Position numbers and translations under genes: made by a program
Shown here: positions 1-5,510 of the stretch, one piece after another
Layout: the number at the start of each line of letters is the position of its first letter
Numbering within the stretch: position 1 is the first letter of the stretch
The notes under the pieces: model-generated
Told to the model about the DNA's origin: nothing
Database searches by the model: none
Seen by the model: the letters and a program-made list of their open reading frames with translations, nothing else
Assembly (NCBI GenBank): GCA_016793585.1
Contig: JAEUJR010000880.1
Coordinates: 1-6,154 of the forward strand
From: Archangium sp.
Lineage (GTDB): Bacteria; Myxococcota; Myxococcia; Myxococcales; Myxococcaceae
DNA: 6,154 nucleotides
Reading direction: 5' to 3'

Positions 1-87
1 GGAGATCAGTTGACGGTTCGGCTCGATCAGGGCGATTCCCTCTCGGTGCGCGTCGAAGGCCGCGCCGCTGGGAAAGACGAGGAGTGA
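1..87 (+). CDS. xseA: Exodeoxyribonuclease VII large subunit, C-terminal end (partial)
   Basis: Only the last 28 codons and the TGA stop (85-87) are inside the window; the gene begins upstream. The visible peptide starts GDQLTVRLDQGDSLSVRV and ends AAGKDEE. The pattern G-D-x-L-x-V-R-L-x-x-G-x-L-x-V-x-V resembles the beta-strand end of XseA proteins. XseA is the catalytic subunit of exonuclease VII, which degrades single-stranded DNA to oligonucleotides together with several XseB copies. The identification rests mainly on the directly following xseB, one base downstream, which is the usual partner arrangement. From 28 residues alone the call would be weak. Confidence 0.82.
   Translation, partial: GDQLTVRLDQGDSLSVRVEGRAAGKDEE
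79..84 (+). promoter_or_regulatory. Ribosome binding site of xseB inside the xseA end
   Basis: GAGGAG lies in the last codons of xseA and ends 4 bases before the xseB ATG at 89. The spacing is short but workable. It supports the ATG at 89 and suggests that xseB translation is coupled to xseA. Confidence 0.6.
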
Positions 88-88
88 C

Positions 89-430
89 ATGGCGACGAAG
101 ACGGTGACCGGCGGCAAGGTGCAGTACGACGAGGTCGTCAAACGTCTCGAGGGCATCGTGCAATCGCTCGAGGGCGGTGAGCTGACGCTCGAAGACTCGC
201 TCGAGCGGTTCGCCGAGGGCATCAACCTGGTGAAGCAGGGCGAGGCGTTGCTCTCTGACGCCGAGAAGCGCATCGAGCAGCTGCTCACCGAAGACGGCCA
301 CACCGCGCCCATCGACGTGAAGGATCTGCCCGCAGCGCCCACGACGGCCGCGACCGCCCGGCCCCCGGCTCCGCCGCCACCCGTGAAGAAGCCCGCGGTG
401 CCGGTCGAAGAAGACGACGTACCGTTCTGA
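89..430 (+). CDS. xseB: Exodeoxyribonuclease VII small subunit with an SSB-like C-terminal tail
   Basis: XseB binds the XseA catalytic subunit to form cytoplasmic exonuclease VII, a single-strand-specific nuclease. Residues about 12-69 form the family's helical hairpin, with the recognisable pattern YDEVVKRLEGIVQSLEGGEL (13-32), L-x-L-E-D-S-L, F-x-x-G and a final A-E-K-R-I-x-Q-L-L. The protein is 113 residues against about 80 in E. coli. The surplus is a proline/alanine-rich, probably disordered tail (about 70-106) ending E-E-D-D-V-P-F. That end resembles the SSB C-terminus (E. coli SSB ends DDDIPF), which docks many DNA-repair proteins. The start is ATG 89, one base after the xseA stop, with GAGGAG upstream. 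The family call is firm; any function for the tail is inference. Confidence 0.95.
   Translation: MATKTVTGGKVQYDEVVKRLEGIVQSLEGGELTLEDSLERFAEGINLVKQGEALLSDAEKRIEQLLTEDGHTAPIDVKDLPAAPTTAATARPPAPPPPVKKPAVPVEEDDVPF
407..427 (+). other. SSB-C-terminus-like peptide at the end of XseB
   Basis: These seven codons encode E107-E-D-D-V-P-F113, immediately before the TGA. In SSB proteins an acidic run followed by a hydrophobic residue, Pro and a terminal Phe carboxylate is the docking peptide for RecQ, RecO, PriA, exonuclease I and others. Here both the motif and its placement (extreme C-terminus after a Pro-rich flexible linker) are reproduced on a nuclease subunit. Resemblance is seen directly; binding is inferred. 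Confidence 0.6.
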
Positions 431-467
431 GCCCGCGAGGGTGGTGCGTTCGTGCCCGCTCCGTGAC

Positions 468-472
468 AGAGG
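468..472 (+). promoter_or_regulatory. Ribosome binding site deciding the ispA start
   Basis: AGAGG ends 6 bases before the ATG at 479. An in-frame TGA at 464-466 lies just upstream, so ATG 479 is the first usable start in this frame. The GTG at 463 is in another frame. The rest of the 48-base gap after xseB (431-478) shows no convincing promoter or terminator. Confidence 0.6.
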
Positions 473-478
473 CGCCGC

Positions 479-1366
479 ATGGCTTTCGATCTGGCTTCCT
501 GGCTTCCTGGTGCGCAGCAACGGGTCGAGCACCTGCTCGCCGCCCGAATGGACACCATCTCGCTGCGTACGCCGGCTGCGCTCTCGGAGGCCATGCGCTA
601 TTCGCTGCTCGACGGCGGCAAACGGTTGCGCCCCGTGTTGGTACTCGCGTTCGCTGACGCGCTCGGTGGGGGCGGTGTGGTGGCCGAAGACGCCGCCTGC
701 GCGCTCGAGTGCATTCACACCTACTCGCTCATTCACGACGATCTGCCCGCGATGGACGACGACGACCTGCGCCGCGGCCGACCGACGAACCACAAGGTGT
801 ACGGCGAGGCGATGGCGATTCTCGCGGGCGATGCGCTGCTCACCGAGGCGTTCTGGTTGGTGAGCAACGGCTCGACGGCCGAGCTGCAGGCGCGCGCGCG
901 AATGACGGCCGAGCTGGCGATGTCGGCCGGTGCGGGCGGCATGGTGGGCGGTCAGGTGCTCGACATCGCCGAAGATCGTCCGGCCGCTCAGGAGTACCTG
1001 ATGCAACTGCACCGGCTGAAGACAGGCGCGCTGATCAAGGCCTCGTGCCGACTCGGCGTGCTCGCGGCGGGCGGCTCGGCAGCGGCGCTCGATGCGGCTG
1101 AACGGTACGGCACTGATCTGGGCCTCGCGTTTCAGATCGCCGACGACGTGCTCGACGTCACCTCGACGGCAGCGCAGCTGGGCAAACCCGTGAAGGCCGA
1201 TGAAGCGGCCGGGCGCCACACGTTCCCTGCGGTGGTGGGCCTCGAGGCCTCGCGGCGGCTGGCGCACGAGCTGGTCGCGCGCGCGAAGGAGGCCGTGAAG
1301 GTGGTCGAGCCGACGCCAGGCCCGCTCGCGGCTCTCGCCGACTACTCGGTGGAGCGCACGAAGTGA
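479..1366 (+). CDS. ispA: Farnesyl diphosphate synthase (short-chain polyprenyl synthase)
   Basis: This cytoplasmic all-helical prenyltransferase condenses dimethylallyl/geranyl diphosphate with isopentenyl diphosphate to give farnesyl diphosphate, the precursor of undecaprenyl phosphate, quinones and other isoprenoids. The 295-residue length is typical. Visible landmarks are GGKRLRP (46-52), which binds diphosphate; the first aspartate-rich motif D87-D-L-P-A-M-D93, with the two-residue insertion of bacterial type II enzymes; K181-T-G; and the second aspartate-rich motif D222-D-V-L-D226. Tyr82 and Ser83, five and four residues before the first motif, match E. coli IspA and favour a C15 product. 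A C20 product cannot be excluded from sequence alone. The gene stops in a 4-base overlap with dxs, which supplies the same pathway, so the two are probably co-translated. Confidence 0.95.
   Translation: MAFDLASWLPGAQQRVEHLLAARMDTISLRTPAALSEAMRYSLLDGGKRLRPVLVLAFADALGGGGVVAEDAACALECIHTYSLIHDDLPAMDDDDLRRGRPTNHKVYGEAMAILAGDALLTEAFWLVSNGSTAELQARARMTAELAMSAGAGGMVGGQVLDIAEDRPAAQEYLMQLHRLKTGALIKASCRLGVLAAGGSAAALDAAERYGTDLGLAFQIADDVLDVTSTAAQLGKPVKADEAAGRHTFPAVVGLEASRRLAHELVARAKEAVKVVEPTPGPLAALADYSVERTK
491..510 (+). repeat. 8-base tandem repeat, 2.5 copies, at the ispA 5' end
   Basis: CTGGCTTC occurs at 491-498 and 499-506 and is followed by CTGG at 507-510. It encodes L5-A-S-W-L-P-G11 of IspA. Because 8 is not a multiple of 3, gain or loss of one copy would shift the frame within the first ten codons. 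With so few copies it may simply reflect chance. Confidence 0.7.
1348..1354 (+). promoter_or_regulatory. Ribosome binding site of dxs inside the ispA end
   Basis: GGTGGAG lies in the ispA C-terminal codons and ends 8 bases before GTG 1363. It supports the GTG start, which overlaps the ispA TGA as GTGA (1363-1366), a classic translational-coupling arrangement. Confidence 0.6.
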
Positions 1367-3090
1367 GCCTGCTGGAGCGCATCGCGTCGCCGGCTGACGT
1401 GCGCGCTCTGGGCCTCGACGAGCTGCCCGCGCTGTGTACCGAGCTTCGGGAGGCGATCATCGCGACCTGCGGGGCGGTCGGCGGTCACCTCGGCGCCTCG
1501 CTCGGTGCGGTCGAGCTGATCGTGGCGCTGCACCGCGTGTTTCGCACTCCGGTCGACCGGCTCGTGTTCGACGTCGGGCATCAGGCGTACGCGCACAAGC
1601 TGTTGACGGGGCGGCGCGAACGAATGCGTTCGCTGCGGCAGGCAGGGGGGCTGGCCCCGTTCCTCGACCCCTCCGAGAGCGAGCACGACGCCTTCGGCGC
1701 AGGGCACGCGAGCACCGCCATCTCGATCGGCGTCGGCCTCGTCGAAGGCCTTCGGCTCGGCAAGGCTCCTGGGCAGGTCGTCGCCATCGTCGGTGATGGC
1801 GCCCTGACCGGCGGCGAGGCGTTCGAGGGGCTCAACCACGCAGCCGTCGCGAGCGGCCGGTTGATCATCGTGCTCAACGACAACGGCATGAGCATCTCGG
1901 CGAACGTCGGCGCGGTCGCGGGCATGCTCCGCGGTGACGCGCGACGCTTCTTCGAGTCGCTGGGCTTCACCTACGCCGGCCCGGTCGACGGCCACGACGT
2001 CGCAGGCCTCGTCGACGTGCTTCGACAGGCGAAGGACTCGGGCAAGCCGACCGTCATTCACGCGCGCACGCAGAAGGGCAGGGGCTTCGAGCCAGCCGAG
2101 TCGGACACGACGACGCGCGGGCACGCGATGGGCCCGTACGAGCTGAGAGACGGCAAGCTCGTGCGTGGGCGTGACGGCAAGACGACCTGGTCCGAGGCGT
2201 TTGCCGCGCTCCTCGAGGCCCACCTGGCCGCCGACCCGAAGGCTGTCGTGATCACACCAGCGATGCTCGAAGGCAGCTCGTTGAGCCGGCTCGCGGCGCG
2301 GTTCCCCGAGCGGGTCTTCGACGTCGGCATCGCCGAACAGCACGCCGTGACCTTCGCAGCAGGGCTGGCAAAGGCGGGCCTGCAGCCGATCGTCTGCATC
2401 TATTCGACCTTCCTGCAGCGCGCGGTCGACCAGCTGATCCACGACGTGGTGCTGCCGGGGCTGCCAGTCGTGTTCGCGGTCGATCGGGCCGGGCTCGTCG
2501 GGGCCGACGGAGCGACCCACCAGGGCGTGTTCGATCTCTCGTTCTCGCGGCCGCTGCCCGGGCTGTCGATCACGGCGCCGGTGTTCTCCGATGATCTGCC
2601 CGAGCTTCTGCACGCAGCGGTCCATCGACAGGCGCCCGCCATGATCCGTTTCCCGCGAGGCGTCGTCACAGGTGCACGCCCCCGCGACGTCGGCGCAGCG
2701 ACGAGCAGCCGCTGGCTGGTCTCTCACGAACACCCCGAGGCGGTGTTCGTCACCCACGGCCCTCTGGGCCTCGTCGCGCGAGAGGCGTGCGCAGGCAGGC
2801 CCTTCGCCGCCCTCGACACGTACGACGTGAACGCGATCGATCGGGCGCTGCTTCGGCGTGCGGCGACGTGCGGGCGCCTCGTCGTCGTCGACGAGGTGAT
2901 GCCGCGCGGGGGCCTCTTCGGCGCCATCACCGAGGTGCTCGCGCTCGAGGGCCTCACGTGCAGCGTTCGCCAGGTGTCGCTGCCTCCAGAGGCCATCGTT
3001 CGTCACGGCGAAGCGCGGGAGCAGCGCAGGCAGCTGGGGCTCTCGGTCGAGGGGCTCGTTCAGGCGGCCTCGGCGGCGGAGAAACGATGA
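1363..3090 (+). CDS. dxs: 1-deoxy-D-xylulose-5-phosphate synthase, short form
   Basis: Dxs joins pyruvate and glyceraldehyde 3-phosphate with loss of CO2, using thiamine diphosphate and Mg. It is the entry step of the MEP pathway and also feeds thiamine and pyridoxal synthesis. Landmarks are GGHLGASLG with H42, DVGHQAYAHK with H73, GAGHASTAIS (112-121), the cofactor motif from G144-D-G to N172-D-N174, GPVDGHD (206-212), the catalytic E325 in VGIAEQHAV, YSTFLQRAVDQ (347-357), DRAGLVGADGATHQG (374-388) and IRFPRG (428-433). It has 575 residues against about 620 in E. coli. Comparing conserved positions with remembered E. coli numbering (offset 7 before, 45 after) places about 38 missing residues after N174-G-M-S-I-S. 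The C-terminal transketolase-like domain (about 440-575) is also diverged. All key catalytic residues remain, so activity is likely. Confidence 0.95.
   Translation: MSLLERIASPADVRALGLDELPALCTELREAIIATCGAVGGHLGASLGAVELIVALHRVFRTPVDRLVFDVGHQAYAHKLLTGRRERMRSLRQAGGLAPFLDPSESEHDAFGAGHASTAISIGVGLVEGLRLGKAPGQVVAIVGDGALTGGEAFEGLNHAAVASGRLIIVLNDNGMSISANVGAVAGMLRGDARRFFESLGFTYAGPVDGHDVAGLVDVLRQAKDSGKPTVIHARTQKGRGFEPAESDTTTRGHAMGPYELRDGKLVRGRDGKTTWSEAFAALLEAHLAADPKAVVITPAMLEGSSLSRLAARFPERVFDVGIAEQHAVTFAAGLAKAGLQPIVCIYSTFLQRAVDQLIHDVVLPGLPVVFAVDRAGLVGADGATHQGVFDLSFSRPLPGLSITAPVFSDDLPELLHAAVHRQAPAMIRFPRGVVTGARPRDVGAATSSRWLVSHEHPEAVFVTHGPLGLVAREACAGRPFAALDTYDVNAIDRALLRRAATCGRLVVVDEVMPRGGLFGAITEVLALEGLTCSVRQVSLPPEAIVRHGEAREQRRQLGLSVEGLVQAASAAEKR
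3078..3081 (+). promoter_or_regulatory. Ribosome binding site of tlyA inside the dxs end
   Basis: GGAG ends 5 bases before ATG 3087. That ATG overlaps the dxs TGA as ATGA (3087-3090). This supports the 250-residue TlyA rather than a longer in-frame reading that would start deep inside dxs. Confidence 0.6.
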
Positions 3091-3839
3091 AGAAAGAGCG
3101 CCTCGACGTTCTGGTGGTGGAGCGCGGCCTCGCCGAGAGCCGCACGAAGGCGCAGGCGTTGATCCTCGCGGGCCAGGTCGTCGTCGACGATCAGCGCGTC
3201 GACAAGCCGGGCACCCGGGTGCCGCTCGACGCCGAGCTGCGGCTGAAGGGAGAGGTGTTGCCCTTCGTCTCTCGCGGGGGCCTGAAGCTCGATGCCGCGT
3301 TGACGCAGTTCTCGATCGACATGCGTGGCGCCATCTGTGCCGACATCGGCGCGAGCACCGGCGGCTTCACCGATTGCTTGCTCCAGCGCGGCGCCGTGAA
3401 GGTGCACGCGATCGACGTCGGCTACGGCCAGCTGCACGAGAAGCTGCGACGAGACCCGCGCGTCATCTCGCGCGAACGCGTCAACGCCCGCCACCTGACC
3501 GACGACGACCTGCCCGAGCTCGTGAGCGTCATCGTGATCGACGTCAGCTTCATCTCACTCGAGCTCGTGCTGCCTGGCGTGCTGCCGAAGCTCGAACCGG
3601 GCGGCGTGCTGGTGGCGCTCGTGAAGCCCCAGTTCGAGGTCGGCCCGGCACAGATCGAGAAGGGAGGCGTGGTTCGTGACGGGGCAGCCCGTCAGAGCGC
3701 GATCGATCGCATCAGCGCCTTCGTGAGCGCCCGGGGGCTCGACGTCGTTGGGTTGATGGACTGCCCCGTGCCGGGGCCCGCTGGAAACGTCGAGGCGCTC
3801 CTGGTGGCGCGTTCAGGGCGGAGTCGCGCCGCGCAGTGA
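3087..3839 (+). CDS. tlyA: TlyA-family rRNA 2'-O-methyltransferase (S4 plus FtsJ-like domains)
   Basis: TlyA enzymes methylate ribose 2'-OH of cytidines in rRNA (C1920 of 23S, and in some types C1409 of 16S) with S-adenosylmethionine; the old name haemolysin is historical. The 250-residue protein has an N-terminal S4 RNA-binding domain (about 4-60, containing LDVLVVERGLAESRTKAQ) and a Rossmann methyltransferase domain. SAM motif I is A85-D-I-G-A-S-T-G-G-F-T-D. The catalytic Lys-Asp-Lys-Glu set described for Mycobacterium tuberculosis TlyA (K69, D154, K182, E238, from memory) is matched at a constant offset of 2 by K67, D152, K180 (in VKPQFE) and E236. Whether it modifies one or both rRNA sites cannot be decided here. 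It is the last visible gene of the operon, and its 3' end overlaps the opposing lipoprotein gene by 27 bases. Confidence 0.93.
   Translation: MKKERLDVLVVERGLAESRTKAQALILAGQVVVDDQRVDKPGTRVPLDAELRLKGEVLPFVSRGGLKLDAALTQFSIDMRGAICADIGASTGGFTDCLLQRGAVKVHAIDVGYGQLHEKLRRDPRVISRERVNARHLTDDDLPELVSVIVIDVSFISLELVLPGVLPKLEPGGVLVALVKPQFEVGPAQIEKGGVVRDGAARQSAIDRISAFVSARGLDVVGLMDCPVPGPAGNVEALLVARSGRSRAAQ
3813..3839. other. Convergent 27-base overlap of tlyA and the lipoprotein gene
   Basis: The tlyA stop (TGA 3837-3839, plus) lies past the lipoprotein stop (TGA, complement of 3813-3815). The last eight amino-acid codons of each gene are thus read from opposite strands of the same bases. No hairpin plus T-run is visible at the junction, so termination must occur within the opposing gene or depend on Rho. 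Confidence 0.9.
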
Positions 3840-5510
3840 GCGGTACTGCATCAACCCGAGTGGCCTCACCTGGTCGGTCGCCATGCGCATCCACGCCTGG
3901 CCGTTGTCATCGACGGCGATGAAGAGCGAGTCGGCGGGCTGGGTGCCTCCCATGATCGACAGCTGCCATAGCGTTCCCGCTGACGGGTGATCGGTGGCGA
4001 TGACCTCGGTGGGGAAGCTGGGCGTCTGCTCGTTCGGCGGGATCGGGCCGTTGAGCAGGTAGAAGTCGGTGCCCTTGCCGGGCACGACGCCCTGGGTGAT
4101 CAGGCTGCCGGTCGGGCGCAGCGGCTGCGGGTCGGCCTGCGGGGCGGTGAGGTTCTTCACGAGGCCGTCCATCGAGCCGAGGAACCAGGTCGCGAAAGGC
4201 CCGACGATGCCCAGCAGGTTTCCGCGCGAGAACGGCACCACCGTCGTCAACTCTCCGGGGAAGGTGGGGCTCGTCCACCGGCGGGCGGCGTTCTGGCAGC
4301 CGGCGACGTTCGTCGCGCAGGCCAGCACCGTCGTCGAGACCTGCCCTTGATTGTCGATGGTGAGCAGCGGCGCGTAGAACAGCGACCCGTCTTCCTTGAA
4401 GGCGCCGTTCGGTTTGATCGGCCGATTGAGCGGGTTGGGGAAGCTGAAGTTCAAGATCGCGGGCGGCGGCCCGTTCACCAGCATGCCCGTGTCGTAGCTG
4501 TAGACGAGCACGGCGATCAGCCCGCTGGTGGCCTGAATGCGGTACTGCCACGACGAGGTGTAGACGCGGCGCGTGCCGATATCGACGACCGGGTCGCTGT
4601 TGAACTCTCCGGGGTAGCCCGTGTCGAGCGGGCCGGTGAGCGTCGTCCACACGCGCGAGTCCTGGCCGGTCGGCGTTCGCGAACGAATGCGCAGCATCTG
4701 GGCCTTGGTGGCTGCGCTGGGGTCTTCGAGCGTGACGATCGCGTCGCCATCGGGTGCGACCGAGAGGCGGCTGACTTCTCCGCTGAAGACCGACGTGATG
4801 TTCAGGTTGCCATCGAAGGCGAAGGCGCCGGTCTGCGGAATCCACAGCCAGCGGGTGCCGGTCGTGGTGTTCAAATCGGTGATGATCGAGGTGTAGTCGC
4901 ACACGAAGCCCTGCGGCAGCGCCTCGTTGATCGCGCGGATCATGCCAGTCGAGTCGACCCGCACCAGCGCACGCCCCGTGTTGGTGGCGGTGCAGCCGAT
5001 GAACGTCGTCGGCTGACCGGCGATGCCGCCCTCGGCGACGAAGGAGTCGGGCAGGGCGAGGAAGCCGGGCGTCGCGCGAACGCTCTCGACGGGAAGAAAG
5101 GTGAGGCTCATCGGCTGAGAGAGGCCCTCACGCACGACGAAGCCGCCGTCGGTCAGCGTGGTGACGTCTTCACAGACGACCTTCGCCGAGAGCGAGAGGG
5201 GCGTCGAGAAGCCGCGCGCCGGGTAGAGCCGGTTGAGCAGGGCGGGCGCGATCTCGAAGTTGGTGGGCTCGCCCTTGTACTGGGCGTCGAGCAGGAAGTT
5301 CCCGCTCTCGAGGATCTGCACCTGGCCGACCTTCTTGCAGCCCATGGTGGTGACCGACCCCTTGATCGAGGTCGCCACCACCGTCGTCATGGGCAGCGTG
5401 AGGAAGGCGCGCGGCGGCGCTGGCGGAGTGACGGGTGGAGGGTCGACGGGGCATCCGCAGAACAGCGACGACAACCCCACCACCACGACTCCGCTCAGCA
5501 GTCGGCGCAT
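3813..5510 (-). CDS. Putative lipoprotein of unknown function, possible beta-propeller
   Basis: I do not recognise the family of this 565-residue protein. The N-terminus is a secretion signal: MRR, then a hydrophobic stretch (L4-F17), then F17-C-G-C20, a slightly irregular lipobox with Gly before the probable lipidated C20. A proline-rich spacer follows (P21-P33). The remainder is rich in predicted beta strands and short turns of the type D-x-x-G (VDSTG 185-189, FDGN 232-235, APDGD 252-256, EDG 373-375, IDNQG 385-389, VDDNG 533-537), reminiscent of beta-propeller blades; this fold is inferred. Six cysteines follow the lipobox (58, 113, 173, 204, 398, 405), possibly disulfides in an extracytoplasmic protein. 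The start is ATG 5510, directly after the OmpA-like stop. The composition is balanced and protein-like, unlike the Arg-rich reading of the other strand. Confidence 0.88.
   Translation of the reverse strand: MRRLLSGVVVVGLSSLFCGCPVDPPPVTPPAPPRAFLTLPMTTVVATSIKGSVTTMGCKKVGQVQILESGNFLLDAQYKGEPTNFEIAPALLNRLYPARGFSTPLSLSAKVVCEDVTTLTDGGFVVREGLSQPMSLTFLPVESVRATPGFLALPDSFVAEGGIAGQPTTFIGCTATNTGRALVRVDSTGMIRAINEALPQGFVCDYTSIITDLNTTTGTRWLWIPQTGAFAFDGNLNITSVFSGEVSRLSVAPDGDAIVTLEDPSAATKAQMLRIRSRTPTGQDSRVWTTLTGPLDTGYPGEFNSDPVVDIGTRRVYTSSWQYRIQATSGLIAVLVYSYDTGMLVNGPPPAILNFSFPNPLNRPIKPNGAFKEDGSLFYAPLLTIDNQGQVSTTVLACATNVAGCQNAARRWTSPTFPGELTTVVPFSRGNLLGIVGPFATWFLGSMDGLVKNLTAPQADPQPLRPTGSLITQGVVPGKGTDFYLLNGPIPPNEQTPSFPTEVIATDHPSAGTLWQLSIMGGTQPADSLFIAVDDNGQAWMRMATDQVRPLGLMQYRSLRGATPP

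Noticed and set aside
441..863. Alternative plus-strand frame overlapping ispA
   Set aside because: It is Arg/Cys-rich without motifs and shares its bases with an unmistakable IspA.
2876..2896. Inverted-repeat-like CTCGTCGTCGTCGACGAG
   Set aside because: It is explained by Val/Asp/Glu codons in high-GC coding sequence and sits inside dxs. There is no sign of an operator.
1342..3006. 554-codon open frame on the minus strand opposite dxs
   Set aside because: Its product is dominated by Arg, Asp, His and Ala without a recognisable fold, and it lies exactly opposite a clear Dxs. Long antisense frames are expected in high-GC genes with strong third-position bias.
3763..3777. Perfect 6-bp hairpin GCCCCG-TGC-CGGGGC near the tlyA end
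   Set aside because: It lies inside tlyA codons for conserved C-P-V-P-G-P residues and has no following T-run, so it is not a convincing terminator.
2787..3839. Longer 350-residue reading of tlyA starting inside dxs
   Set aside because: The extra 100 residues are Arg/Gly/Ala-rich out-of-frame dxs sequence. The ATG at 3087 has a ribosome site, the ATGA overlap and the expected TlyA N-terminus.
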